DNA of 44,078 bases from Planctomycetota bacterium (GCA_021413735.1 JAIOPV010000020.1:1-44078), one strand, 5' to 3'. Numbered from the stretch's first letter, positions 1 to 8,067 are shown. Notes: generated by a model from the letters alone, not told the origin. Numbers and translations: made by a program.

Positions 1-2
1 TG

Positions 3-164
3 GAGTGGCGAGCGGCCGTGTTCGGGTTCGCCGACCGCGTGTCCGAATTCTACGCTGCCTGCTCGCCCAAGCAGCCGGCAGCCGACGATGTGGCAGGGTT
101 CGCCAAATTCGTTGCCGAGTGGGAGTGGCGGCGGGGTCAGCAAACGGGCCTCACTCAGCGTTGA
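3..164 (+). CDS. Hypothetical protein, C-terminal fragment cut by the left edge
   Basis: An open frame runs from the left edge to a TGA at 162-164 and gives about 53 residues without a stop. It contains FADRVSEFYAACSPKQPAAD and ends in a Trp/Arg-rich tail. The composition is protein-like, with aromatic residues and an amphipathic pattern, while the longer overlapping frame from position 5 is very Arg-rich and looks like a shadow. No function is recognised. The true start lies outside the window. It is co-directional with the next two small genes. Confidence 0.5.
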   Translation, partial: EWRAAVFGFADRVSEFYAACSPKQPAADDVAGFAKFVAEWEWRRGQQTGLTQR

Positions 165-213
165 AGCTGTCCCGGCTGGCTGAGGTGCTTTCACCGTCAG
201 GAGTTCAAGCGGA

Positions 214-624
214 ATGGCCAAGGCTGATTTCCCACCGGAACTACTCGTTGGTGTTGGGGGTGTCGTCACTGGCGCGTCGGGACAGTTCGATATCACCCTC
301 TCATTGCAGCCATTCACCTACGATGGCGAACTGGTGGATCAAGCGTTGGTGTTCCGTCGCGTGAAGATGCAGGCTTCACGGGTTGAGGAGTTGGCTGGGC
401 GGTCTTTCGAGTTCCCGGTCAATCCGTCGCCTGGGTATGTCGAGTCGTCTGTTTACCTTTGGTCGGCCCACAATCCAGTCGATGTCCGACGCATTACCTT
501 CGGGTCGATGAACGGGGACGTTATCGCGGCGGAGTTCGCATTACGGTTTGTGTTCGACTACGAGGGGTCGTGTAAACCACTCGACAAAGTGCTACGGGCA
601 GAGCTTCAGGTTCGTTCGGGATGA
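214..624 (+). CDS. Conserved hypothetical protein (136 aa)
   Basis: ATG at 214 opens a 136-residue soluble protein with no signal peptide or membrane segment. It is rich in alternating hydrophobic and polar residues, suggesting a beta-sandwich. The central part reads FEFPVNPSPGYVESSVYLWS and is followed by HNPVDVRRITFG, and the C-terminal third ends in an FDYEG strand. The pattern resembles small single-domain proteins encoded next to toxin-immunity genes in Gemmataceae, but I cannot assign a family. It lies 49 bases before the next small gene on the same strand. Function unknown; the coding call is firm because the neighbouring frames are low-quality. Confidence 0.7.
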   Translation: MAKADFPPELLVGVGGVVTGASGQFDITLSLQPFTYDGELVDQALVFRRVKMQASRVEELAGRSFEFPVNPSPGYVESSVYLWSAHNPVDVRRITFGSMNGDVIAAEFALRFVFDYEGSCKPLDKVLRAELQVRSG

Positions 625-672
625 ATTCGTCTTCAGAACATCATGCCCACCGATGGTTGAGACGAGGCGAGA

Positions 673-993
673 ATGGGAACGCGAGAACGGCGGACGGATG
701 TGCAAAGGCTCTACGGCGACCTCTTGGCCCAAGTCTCGGCCGTGATGTTCGCAGCGGACCCAATAGGCATCAACTTCGGGTCGAACACTGACGAATATGA
801 CCCCGAAGCGAGTACAATCATTCCTCGTCTTCGTGTGTGCCACTCATCGCAGGATGTACAGGCAGTCGTACACGAAGAGTTCGTGGCATGGTTCGATCTG
901 GAACCGGACGAACCGGTCGAAAAGTATGCCGGGCCGGCGGAAGAGATTTGGGGGTTATGGCAGCTTTACTTGACGTTCCATAGCCCTGCGTAA
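673..993 (+). CDS. Conserved hypothetical protein (106 aa)
   Basis: A 106-residue acidic soluble protein. The segment MFAADPIGINFGSNTDEYDP followed by EASTIIPRL is very regular and, from memory, belongs to a small family common in Gemmata-type genomes. Residues 75-95 (FVAWFDLEPDEPVEKYAGPA) look like a helix-loop-helix. The start is the ATG after GAGGCGAGA, a weak purine-rich ribosome site. It could be a partner of the preceding small gene. No catalytic motif is visible and no function is proposed. Confidence 0.7.
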   Translation: MGTRERRTDVQRLYGDLLAQVSAVMFAADPIGINFGSNTDEYDPEASTIIPRLRVCHSSQDVQAVVHEEFVAWFDLEPDEPVEKYAGPAEEIWGLWQLYLTFHSPA

Positions 994-1072
994 CCGTTGG
1001 GAGAGGAGCCGATGGGATCAGGTGCAATCCACGGCCCCTGAGTGGAGCAGGCTTAACCCGGTACTCGTCGCG

Positions 1073-1945
1073 TCACCACTTGATCTTGCACTTCGGCAAC
1101 GCCTGCTGAAGTTTCTTCACGCCCGCGTTCGTCACTTTCGTGCTGGACATCGAAAGGGAAGTGAGGTTGCCCAAGTACATCGACTCCGCCAACACTGCCG
1201 CCGCCGCATCGCCGATCTGGTTGCCTCCCAGGCTGAGTGCGGTCAGATTGGCGAAGTTCGGCGAAGTTGCCAGCACGGCAACGCCCGCGTCAGTGATCCG
1301 GTTCTCCCACAGATTGAGCGAGGTGAGGTTCGTCAAATGTAAGGATGACGCCAACACTTCGGCTCCCTGGTCCCCGATCCTGTTGCAGCCCAGGTCGAGC
1401 GCAGAGAGGTTGGAAATGTGAGGCGACGCCACCAAGTTACCCAACCCCGCCCAAATCCCGTTGCCGCCCAGGTTCAGCGAGGCGACAGTTGCCAAGTGTG
1501 GGCACTCCGCCAACGCTGCCACACACTGTTCAGTCTCGGCACTCCACGAATTCCACACGTTCCACAAATTCAGCGTGTCCGGGAAGCCTCGCTGGAATGC
1601 CCAGAGGTTCAGGGCTTTGCGAAAGCCATGATCTTGAGGGATTTCCTGTGAGTGTTCGAGACGTTCGAGACCCCACCCCCAAGCGTTCGACAGGGCGTTG
1701 GCGGCGTCGGCACGCTCCAGAACCCATTCGGCACGATGAGCGATGAGCAATTCCCACTCCCGGCAACGCAGACCTGCCCAGTCGGGATCGGCCGGTGTGG
1801 TCCGTGCAAGCGAGGCCTGGACCCGAATGAACTCGGCGCGTGCGTCTTCGCCGTGTTCCTGTAGCCAGTCTGCAAACACTAAACGCGGAGTTTCTTCCTC
1901 CGGCGTTGCACGGATCGCGGTAAGTAGTGCTTCTCGCTCGTCCAC
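1073..1945 (-). CDS. Leucine-rich repeat protein with TIGR02996 N-terminal domain
   Basis: A 290-residue protein. Residues 1-50 (REALLTAIRATPEEETPRLV, then FADWLQEHGE) match the planctomycete repeat-companion domain TIGR02996. Residues about 140-285 hold leucine-rich repeats with the pattern LTSLNLWENRITDAGVAVLA, in roughly 24-28 residue steps, ending LPKCKIKW. There is no signal peptide, so it is probably cytoplasmic. LRRs bind proteins; the partner is unknown. The ATG at 1945 places the TIGR02996 motif exactly at the N-terminus, which supports this start. It is convergent with the small genes to its left. Confidence 0.9.
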   Translation of the reverse strand: MDEREALLTAIRATPEEETPRLVFADWLQEHGEDARAEFIRVQASLARTTPADPDWAGLRCREWELLIAHRAEWVLERADAANALSNAWGWGLERLEHSQEIPQDHGFRKALNLWAFQRGFPDTLNLWNVWNSWSAETEQCVAALAECPHLATVASLNLGGNGIWAGLGNLVASPHISNLSALDLGCNRIGDQGAEVLASSLHLTNLTSLNLWENRITDAGVAVLATSPNFANLTALSLGGNQIGDAAAAVLAESMYLGNLTSLSMSSTKVTNAGVKKLQQALPKCKIKW

Positions 1946-2231
1946 GGCTCACCCTCGAACGGGGTTCGCACGGACCCCGCTATTCCCGTCAGGGTCCACA
2001 CAATACAGGCTGTTGGGTTTTGCGAAGTGAACGTGATGAGATGGGGCGACATGCGGTGGCCTATGACCGCACGCGGGTAGGCGCGAGGGTGTTGTGAAAA
2101 CCGAGGCTACCCGCAGCGAGTTGGATGAGCAAGGAGCAAGGTCGGACTTGCGGGCATACGATGTGCGGCGAGCAGTCGAGATCGCAACTGCGTATCCCTG
2201 CGAGAAGCTGAATAGTGCAAGCCGCCCGCGA

Positions 2232-2591
2232 TCAGTACGCGACAGTCCATTGGTAAACCCAACTCGCGGACGCAGGCACAGGAACCCACGTCCAGCCCGC
2301 AAGGAACAGCCACAGCCGCCACCGAAAGTAACCGAGTACCGGGCGAACTCGGCACGCAAGCAGCAACTCGACAGCCGCGAATCCGGCGACCAACGAGCCA
2401 GCGAACACGAACAGTAAACCAACGACATCGAGGCCGACGAAGAACAGAATCCCGGCAGGAAGGTGAATGGGAACGGTCCAGGCCCAGTCACTCGTTCCGT
2501 AGGCCGTCAACTGGCCATCGTGCTGGATACCGCCTGTGAGTTCCCATAATCGCAAGGCAACGACGCAACGACATTGCCAACGAGACAGCAT
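2232..2591 (-). CDS. Small membrane protein (about 119 aa)
   Basis: The open frame extends to 2720 but the first 43 residues are Arg/His-rich and unlike protein; an internal ATG at 2589-2591 gives a cleaner product. It has two or three hydrophobic segments, including LPAGILFFVGLDVVGLLFVF and a following AGSLVAGFAAVELLLA, then a WLFLAGWTWVPV helix near the C-terminus. It is divergent from the secreted protein at 2636, with only 44 bases between starts. Another minus frame (1949-2491) covers part of the region but is Ser/Arg-rich and was rejected. Function unknown. Confidence 0.5.
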   Translation of the reverse strand: MLSRWQCRCVVALRLWELTGGIQHDGQLTAYGTSDWAWTVPIHLPAGILFFVGLDVVGLLFVFAGSLVAGFAAVELLLACRVRPVLGYFRWRLWLFLAGWTWVPVPASASWVYQWTVAY

Positions 2592-2635
2592 TCGGAAACG
2601 TTCTCTTCGTGGACAGTCTCCCGCGAGGATATGCG

Positions 2636-3814
2636 ATGCGACGATGGCCCGCAGTTCCCATGCTTCTTGGCGCGGTCGGTGGCGTGGTGTTCTGTGCCCA
2701 TCCCGCGAAGGCACAAGCACCCGGTGCCAAGTCCGTTGCGGAAACGTTCCTGACGGCCGACGGACTCGAACTCCACGGCCTCTTCACGAAGTCTTTGAAG
2801 ACTCCAGGCAAAGACCCCGTTGTGATTCTGCTCTACCCACCCGGTAAAAATAACGCGATGGCCAAGGGTGGTTGGAACGGCCTCGCCCTCTTCCTGGCGA
2901 CGGAAGGATACAACGTGCTTCAGTTCGATTGGCGAGGTCACGGTAAGAGTACGGAGATCAAGGACACGGCACGGTTTTGGAACATTCAGAAACCGGACGA
3001 TCAGTATGCGCCCAATCCGTTCAGCAGTCTGTGGAATAGTCCCAAGCTCATCCGGGGTGCCCCGACTGAGGGGGGCAAAAAAGGGAAGCTAAAGAACGAT
3101 TTCTTCTACGCTGATCTGATTGATCCCGTGAAGTACACGCCGACATATCTGATTGATCTAGCGGCGGCGAGGCATCACCTCGACACCAAGAACGACGCGG
3201 GCGACGTGAACACCAGTTCGATCTATCTCGTGGGGTCGGACATCGCAGCGAGCATCGGCATGGGCTGGGTCGCGACCGAGTGGAATCGCCCAGGTTTCCT
3301 TTGGACAGCGAGTGCGATCCTGCCCAACGGTCCAGGTACATTCCCGACGTACCGGTACGTTCCACAACCATATCCGGGGGGGCTTCCCAACGAACTCGGT
3401 GGCCATGACATTTCGGGGGCGATCTGGCTTTCGGCCGCGAAGACGCCAGCGATTCCCGATCAAGTCCTCAAGAACTGGGTCGCGAAGACAGCACCCAAAC
3501 TGCGCGACAACAACCCGATGTTGTTCCTCTACGCACCACGAGATTCCAAGGCGAAGACACAGGCAGACTTTTTCGAGGAACTGCTCGGAGCGACGTTTGC
3601 CCGCGAGGTGAAGGATGGCAAAGCGCTGAACGGCGTCGAGTTGGTTGGGGCAAACCTCGAAACGGAAGAGACGATTCTGAAGTACCTCGCCTCGCTCCAG
3701 AAGAACCGTGCGAAGTTACTTCGCAAGAATCGCGGGTTCACGGCACCGTGGTCGATCCAATTGGCACCGGACGACAACCTTGCTGGCCCAGGATTCGGCT
3801 TCGTGCGCCCCTGA
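2636..3814 (+). CDS. Secreted alpha/beta-hydrolase-like protein with altered nucleophile elbow
   Basis: The ATG at 2636 is chosen over the upstream GTG at 2609 because it begins a classic signal peptide (MRRWPAVPMLLGAVGG, cleavage near AKAQA). The mature part starts with VILLYPPGKN, a substrate-side strand, and FDWRGHGKS, the oxyanion-side motif of the alpha/beta-hydrolase fold. Where a Gly-x-Ser-x-Gly elbow is expected the protein has IYLVGSDIAASIG, so the nucleophile position looks like Asp or is lost. About 392 residues; likely periplasmic. It may be a non-catalytic or Asp-nucleophile relative. Substrate unknown. Confidence 0.75.
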   Translation: MRRWPAVPMLLGAVGGVVFCAHPAKAQAPGAKSVAETFLTADGLELHGLFTKSLKTPGKDPVVILLYPPGKNNAMAKGGWNGLALFLATEGYNVLQFDWRGHGKSTEIKDTARFWNIQKPDDQYAPNPFSSLWNSPKLIRGAPTEGGKKGKLKNDFFYADLIDPVKYTPTYLIDLAAARHHLDTKNDAGDVNTSSIYLVGSDIAASIGMGWVATEWNRPGFLWTASAILPNGPGTFPTYRYVPQPYPGGLPNELGGHDISGAIWLSAAKTPAIPDQVLKNWVAKTAPKLRDNNPMLFLYAPRDSKAKTQADFFEELLGATFAREVKDGKALNGVELVGANLETEETILKYLASLQKNRAKLLRKNRGFTAPWSIQLAPDDNLAGPGFGFVRP

Positions 3815-3891
3815 GTTCAGCGACGACCTGGGCGGGGGTGACGTGTAGCTTATTGGGACACACGTCACCGAGTTGCTGTCGCTGGGGTGGA

Positions 3892-4095
3892 TCACGATGG
3901 TGCGGGTTCTGGGTGCTGCGGTTCGTGCGTCGCCGCGAAAACGCGATTCAGGACGGCGATGACCCGACGTTGCGTGTCAGCTTCCATGAGAACCTCTAGG
4001 TCGTCGAGCGACAACCGCGTGTCGGCGGAAACGCTATCGAAAATACTCACCAGCCGCCGACCGCGTGCAGGCGATCCGTCAAACGAAGCGATCAT
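3892..4095 (-). CDS. Small hypothetical protein, last gene of the DUF932 operon
   Basis: Two starts are possible. The longer frame begins at 4221 inside the upstream gene, but the ATG at 4093-4095 has a strong Shine-Dalgarno GGAGGTG five bases upstream, so I place the start there, giving 67 residues. The product is helical and charged: SVSADTRLSLDDLEVLMEAD then TQRRVIAVLNRVFAATHEPQ. No motif is recognised. It is the sixth and last minus-strand gene after the promoter at 7187-7217, with an 88-base gap containing a hairpin. Confidence 0.55.
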   Translation of the reverse strand: MIASFDGSPARGRRLVSIFDSVSADTRLSLDDLEVLMEADTQRRVIAVLNRVFAATHEPQHPEPAPS

Positions 4096-4138
4096 CACCC
4101 ACCTCCACCACTGGTTCTTGTTCGCGAACGCTAGATAC

Positions 4139-4157
4139 CTCCCGCCAAATGCGGGAG
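4139..4157 (-). other. Intercistronic hairpin
   Basis: CTCCCGC (4139-4145), loop CAAAT, GCGGGAG (4151-4157): a perfect 7-bp inverted repeat in the gap before the last operon gene. It has no T-run in the minus direction, so it may be an mRNA stability or processing stem rather than a terminator. Confidence 0.5.
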
Positions 4158-4183
4158 TGATGATGCTGTTGGGAGCAACTACG

Positions 4184-4645
4184 TCATGTTGGGTGTAATG
4201 ACCGATACTCCTCGGAGACACGGGCGAGTTCGGCCTCGTACTGGTGCCTGTCGAACACCATCGGGCGGAGTAACCCTCCGAGCCGTGCCTCTTCTGGTGG
4301 CACCTCAGCCCACGCCGTCCAGACGACCTGCTCTGGCGACACCTCCACTTTCACGGCATAGGACCGACATGCGTACTCACCGCAGTTGCACACCACCACT
4401 GGGCTAAACTCGCCGCACCACGGAACCGTAGGCTCTCCGAGCAGATGCCGACGAGGTAGGAGGGCTGTCCGGGCGGGCACCCAGACGTACTGTCCGGCTG
4501 GCTGCGAGCTACCAACGTTCGCCCACCACGGGGCTTCCAGTCGGCGAACGTGGTCAATCAGGCTCTCCCCGTCAACCCAGATGCCGACCCCGGCGTCCGG
4601 TGGATAGCACGTCGTCGGGGCGAGAGCGAAACGGACGGTGTTCAT
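4184..4645 (-). CDS. Hypothetical protein (153 aa), DUF932 operon
   Basis: The ATG at 4643-4645 starts MNTVRFALAPTTCYPPDAGV; the upstream 19 codons to 4702 are Arg/His-rich and were left out. The protein has a Cys cluster (VVCNCGEYACRSYAV, around residues 100-115), then VEVSPEQVVWTAWAEVPPEE and a C-terminal helix ending RVSEEYRSLHPT. The three cysteines could bind a metal. It is soluble, with no signal peptide. It is the fifth minus-strand gene after the DUF932 promoter, 129 bases after the preceding gene. No family recognised. Confidence 0.75.
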   Translation of the reverse strand: MNTVRFALAPTTCYPPDAGVGIWVDGESLIDHVRRLEAPWWANVGSSQPAGQYVWVPARTALLPRRHLLGEPTVPWCGEFSPVVVCNCGEYACRSYAVKVEVSPEQVVWTAWAEVPPEEARLGGLLRPMVFDRHQYEAELARVSEEYRSLHPT

Positions 4646-4774
4646 CGAGAATGCCCTGCGGCAATGGCGACCACTGTGACAGCTTATCCGCCCACGCCTC
4701 ACTTCTCCATTTGGTGGGAGGTATATAGCGGGATTGGCTCAGTCGTGACGCCTGCGACTGTTGCCGTTTGTGCT

Positions 4775-5095
4775 TCAGCACGACGCCAGCGAGAGCAGAT
4801 CGTGCAGCACTTGCTCGCGAAGCCCAAGACATTTCGCGACGCGGGCAATGTCTTCAGCGTGATGCTCGGCATCCGGCAACCGATAGATGCTCAGACAAAT
4901 CAGGGCATCGAGCGAGAGGCCGCTCGCGGTGCTTTGTGTGGATACCGACCAACCACGCGCAGCGCGAAGCCGGGCAAGGAAGAACCCCCAAGTGCGGGGG
5001 TCGCGCGCCGTCGCACGCAGAACGCTTTCGCGGAACGTGGTGTCAACAACCGGAATGCGGGTCTGCCACACGACACGCCGACGATCAGTCTTCAT
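4775..5095 (-). CDS. Hypothetical helical protein (106 aa), DUF932 operon
   Basis: The ATG at 5093-5095 begins MKTDRRRVVWQTRIPVVDTT and overlaps the end of the preceding gene (stop at 5085) by 11 bases, an arrangement typical of translational coupling. The 106 residues include RDPRTWGFFLARLRAARGWS, LSLDALICLSIYRLPD and a C-terminal helical stretch VAKCLGLREQVLHDLLSLA. The last two-thirds could fold as a small helix bundle. No motif identifies a function. The longer frame to 5272 adds an Arg/Trp-rich non-protein-like stretch. Confidence 0.7.
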   Translation of the reverse strand: MKTDRRRVVWQTRIPVVDTTFRESVLRATARDPRTWGFFLARLRAARGWSVSTQSTASGLSLDALICLSIYRLPDAEHHAEDIARVAKCLGLREQVLHDLLSLASC

Positions 5096-5570
5096 TGTCC
5101 TGCTCCTTCCCATCGGCGCGATTGTGCGCCGCACCGTTTCGGTCGCGGCTCGCTTCCAGTTCCAAACGAACAAAGCGTTTGCCCTCGCGCCGGTATGTAG
5201 TGGCTGGCATGTCCGTGTTCGACGAAGCGTCCACGGCTGCCAGTGCCTTTTCCGCCATGACTTGCGGCACACCGGCCTTTTCCAAGATTGCGACTTCCTG
5301 CACCGTCAACATTTCGATTTGCCGTTCCAGAAGCTTGCGGAGTGGTCCGGTGGCATCCGCGAGTCGTGCAGCCAGAGCCGCTTTCTGCGTTCCCACCGCT
5401 TCGAGGACGGCCCCAAACGCACTCATTCGTTGCTGCACGCGGGCGACCTGGGCAGCAAGCTCAAGTCGCTCGCAGGCGATTTCCGTTGTCGAGAGAATCG
5501 CCCCGCTGATGGCGTTCACAAGTTGTTCGGTGCGGGTGACCAGAGCTTGCATGTCATTGCTTGCGTTCAT
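5085..5570 (-). CDS. Coiled-coil hypothetical protein (161 aa), DUF932 operon
   Basis: The first 110 residues are strongly heptad-like: TEQLVNAISGAILSTTEIAC, then RLELAAQVARVQQRMSAFGA and AALAARLADATGPLRKLLER. This suggests a long coiled coil or a phage-type structural or scaffold-like protein. The C-terminal 50 residues are charged and probably disordered, ending DGKEQDNED. No signal peptide. It is third in the minus-strand operon, 68 bases after the zinc-ribbon gene, and overlaps the following gene. Function not assigned. Confidence 0.75.
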   Translation of the reverse strand: MNASNDMQALVTRTEQLVNAISGAILSTTEIACERLELAAQVARVQQRMSAFGAVLEAVGTQKAALAARLADATGPLRKLLERQIEMLTVQEVAILEKAGVPQVMAEKALAAVDASSNTDMPATTYRREGKRFVRLELEASRDRNGAAHNRADGKEQDNED

Positions 5571-5638
5571 GGGTCTTGCACTCCTTGTGGTGATGGTGGC
5601 GTGAAAGTTGTTCCCCCGGTATTCCGGCGCGAAGAGGG

Positions 5639-6100
5639 TTAGCTGTCGGCCGGTGGCGTTGGCGGAGTCGCGTTGGCGACAACCGGCACCACGAAACCAT
5701 CGAGCATCGTGTTGCGTGCGGCGACGATTCCGTCGTCCGCGATCATCGTGTATGCGAACCCGCCCAACCCGAACTCTTCAATCATCGCGGCATCAACCGC
5801 CTGGATCATTGCCGCGAGCTTCGGCGACACTGCTGCGTGAGGAACCTCTCGCATCGGGAAAGACTCGCCTGTGGGTTCCCCTTCCGGCGTGGTCTTTCGC
5901 CGCAACTCCGCGATTGCTTCCGCGACCCCAGCCAGCGGGATCGGGTTGTCACCACGAGCCACTTGGCGGCGTGCCCGTGAACAGCGAGGGCACGTGCAAT
6001 CGAGTCGGGCGACGTGGGCATCGTGCCCACACTCGCTGCATGTGTTCGCGCTCGTCGGGTTCTGGTTGTGACACCAGCTACACGATGTCGATGTGAGCAT
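5639..6100 (-). CDS. Zinc-ribbon protein (153 aa), DUF932 operon
   Basis: The N-terminus carries two CxxC pairs, C7/C10 (CSWC) and C21/C24 (CSEC), then C35 and C37/C40 (CTCPRC), consistent with one zinc ribbon and a possible second metal site. Residues 55-70 form a helix (AGVAEAIAELRRKT). The C-terminal part (FAYTMIADDGIVAARNTMLD) looks beta-rich and ends in a Pro-rich tail. It is probably a cytoplasmic nucleic-acid or protein adaptor. It is second in the operon, 61 bases after the DUF932 gene. No exact family recognised. Confidence 0.75.
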   Translation of the reverse strand: MLTSTSCSWCHNQNPTSANTCSECGHDAHVARLDCTCPRCSRARRQVARGDNPIPLAGVAEAIAELRRKTTPEGEPTGESFPMREVPHAAVSPKLAAMIQAVDAAMIEEFGLGGFAYTMIADDGIVAARNTMLDGFVVPVVANATPPTPPADS

Positions 6101-6161
6101 GATGGTGCCCTTGTGGAAAAGCCGAGTCGGGAAGGTGAACTTCCCGGCCCGGCGAAGTGAT

Positions 6162-7136
6162 TCAGACAGCGAGAGCCACCGCCGCGTCGAATGCTTTCGC
6201 TTTCAATTCCGCAGCCGCGCCGAACCATACCGAGTGAAGCCGTGAATCGGCTCGCTGCACTTCTGTCTGACCGCGCACAACGCTCTGGTGATCGGCCCAC
6301 TGCGACACCGCGTTATACGCCGCCCATGCCGTGCCGCTGATTCCGTGCAGCGTGTTCGTGGGGTGATCGAGGTTCGCGAGGAAGGCACCAAGCATTCGCT
6401 TCTGAGTGTCCTCCGCACGGTCTTCAACCAACTTCGTGAAGTACGTCGTCAGATCGGCCTGCGCCATCGGTCGCTTCGCGAGAGCCTGAATCTGCTGCTC
6501 AAACTCATCAATCCGTGTGGTGATGATGCCGAGCTTCGTTCTCGCCTCCGCGACTCGCTGCTCAAGCGACTCGCTGTGATACACGGTCAGTCCTTCGGTC
6601 GCGGAGGCCCGTCGCAAGGAGAGCGACAGGGTGTTGGAGCAGACGACTCGAATCGTCGTGGGAATCATTCTCAGCGCGCGGCTCCCGTCGTGACTGTTGG
6701 TGAGCAGGATGTATGGGCGGATTTCGTCTTCGCCCGCAACCCGCAATGTCTTTGGCAGGCGAGCGAGCATCCACACCTGCCGCCCACCCTTCAGCGAGCC
6801 GGCGGTTTCGTACATCGCGAGTTTCTCCTGCACGATTGCGTCAAAGAAGCGGAATGCATCCGCGTTTTGGAAGACCCGATAGTCGTGGCTAACGACGCCG
6901 AGAACAGCACCCGTGTCAGCCCGGATATTCGCGACCCGATTGGTGACTGGTCGTTCGACGCCCTCTCTCCGGGCCACGATAGGCCACTGCTCAACACCCC
7001 ATGCGAGGCCCGCGAGTTTGATCGCTTCGGAACTCGACTGAGCTTCCGAGACGGTCACGCCGAGACGATGCCAGGGCGGTGCCCCGGTCGTGAAAACGGC
7101 TGCCTTTTGTGTGGTCATGTCTATTTCGTGTGCCAT
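6162..7136 (-). CDS. DUF932 (TIGR03299-type) phage/plasmid-like protein
   Basis: A 324-residue protein. The ATG at 7134-7136 is preceded by GGGAGGG, which decides the start over the frame opening at 7172. The N-terminus MAHEIDMTTQKAAVFTTG, the APPWHRLG motif, the central VVSHDYRVFQNADAFRFFDA, and RVVCSNTLSLSLRRA are hallmarks of the DUF932 family. Those proteins occur on phages, plasmids and islands and have no settled biochemical role, although genetic context links them to DNA metabolism. It is the first gene of the minus-strand operon, with a near-consensus promoter and palindromic operator directly upstream, and an XRE regulator divergent from it. Confidence 0.92.
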   Translation of the reverse strand: MAHEIDMTTQKAAVFTTGAPPWHRLGVTVSEAQSSSEAIKLAGLAWGVEQWPIVARREGVERPVTNRVANIRADTGAVLGVVSHDYRVFQNADAFRFFDAIVQEKLAMYETAGSLKGGRQVWMLARLPKTLRVAGEDEIRPYILLTNSHDGSRALRMIPTTIRVVCSNTLSLSLRRASATEGLTVYHSESLEQRVAEARTKLGIITTRIDEFEQQIQALAKRPMAQADLTTYFTKLVEDRAEDTQKRMLGAFLANLDHPTNTLHGISGTAWAAYNAVSQWADHQSVVRGQTEVQRADSRLHSVWFGAAAELKAKAFDAAVALAV

Positions 7137-7186
7137 CTGATTCCCTCCCTTGTGAGACTCGGAAAACCTCACATCCCCACACAGGT

Positions 7187-7217
7187 ATTATAAGCCAATT
7201 GACGGTATCCGTCAATT
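7187..7217 (-). promoter_or_regulatory. Sigma-70-type promoter with overlapping palindromic operator
   Basis: On the minus strand TTGACG (plus 7210-7215) and TATAAT (plus 7187-7192) are separated by exactly 17 bases, a near-consensus promoter pointing to the DUF932 gene, with an expected transcript start near 7180 and a leader of about 44 bases. A perfect inverted repeat, AATTGACGG (7197-7205), spacer TAT, CCGTCAATT (7209-7217), covers the -35 and most of the spacer. A bound repressor would block RNA polymerase. The obvious candidate is the XRE protein encoded divergently from 7320. Confidence 0.8.
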
Positions 7218-7319
7218 TATTGCGCCGGCTGAAATGTTGTCCTGCCTGCCCTGATGATTCGACGGAGTCAGCCGGTAGACTGCTATTTAAGACCGTGCCT
7301 CATTTCAGGAGCGACAGTA

Positions 7320-7748
7320 ATGAAAGCCGCGACGACGGAAACGCTCGGACAGAGATTGGCTCGCCTTCGAGCCGCTGCCAATATGACCCAAGATGAACTT
7401 GCCGACAAAGCGTCGGTGGCCGTTGCATCAATGCGGAATTGGGAGCAGGACCATCGCCGGCCGCGAGCCGACGCTGCATTGAGGCTGGCGCGGGCGTTAA
7501 GCGTGACGATGGAAGAGTTGCTCGTGCTTCCATCAAGCCGTCCGTCGCGGTCGGATTTGCAAGACCCGCCGGGGGTGCGGGCGTTGAAGCGGGCGTGGGC
7601 GAGAGCGAAGGAAGGGGAACGGCAGGAGTTTTTGAAGTTCGTGAAGCAGGAGGGTGCCAACACACGTCAGGCTGAAGGAGCCGTGGCAAGCAAAGCTCGG
7701 AGCAGTCGCGACGAGTTGAAGAAGAAATCGGGCAAGAAAGGGAAGTAG
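7320..7748 (+). CDS. XRE-family helix-turn-helix transcriptional regulator
   Basis: The ATG at 7320 follows a CAGGAG ribosome site; upstream codons to 7254 are unlikely to be coding. Residues 8-65 form a Cro/C1-type HTH: LGQRLARLRAAANMTQDELA, then VASMRNWEQDHRRPRADAAL and ARALSVTMEELL. The C-terminal half is rich in Lys/Arg (KKKSGKKGK end) and may add DNA contacts. It is divergent from the DUF932 operon and most likely autoregulates and represses it through the palindrome at 7197-7217. An extended -10 (TGCTATTTA, near 7280) may be its own promoter. Confidence 0.9.
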   Translation: MKAATTETLGQRLARLRAAANMTQDELADKASVAVASMRNWEQDHRRPRADAALRLARALSVTMEELLVLPSSRPSRSDLQDPPGVRALKRAWARAKEGERQEFLKFVKQEGANTRQAEGAVASKARSSRDELKKKSGKKGK

Positions 7749-8067
7749 GAGTTGTCCCCCATTTTCGGAGCAGCACGCCGTGGGAAGAGGACGGTCCAAG
7801 AATGGTTCGGGGCTTACTTGATTGATTCCGTCGCGATTTCATTGTGCCAGTCCCTTGCAGACCAACACCGACTGTGTTGGCCTGCTGAAATGCATCGGAT
7901 AGCATGGCAAAAGCAAACCTGCTGTTGAGGCACGACACTGGACGTCGATTCAGGATAAGTGCTGATTCCATGGTTCAGTTCGCCTCGGACGGCCTGGGCA
8001 GAATTGCAACATTTTCGTGTTGGCAGGCGCGGCCGAATTCCAAGTTATGCCCTGGAGGTTTCCCGAC
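7749..8067 (+). other. Gap before the cassette array; one hairpin
   Basis: No convincing gene. A hairpin CCAACAC (7862-7868), loop CGACT, GTGTTGG (7874-7880) lies in the middle and lacks a T-run. No clear sigma-70 promoter is visible for the array that follows. Confidence 0.4.

Noticed and set aside
5..364. Long open frame at the left edge (119 codons)
   Set aside because: Very Arg-rich and overlaps two better frames (3-164 and 214-624).
1949..2491. 180-codon minus frame
   Set aside because: Ser/Arg/Cys-rich composition; a better membrane-protein frame covers part of the region.
7260..7290. Promoter for the XRE gene (TGCTATTTA extended -10)
   Set aside because: No acceptable -35 at the proper distance; mentioned only as a possibility.
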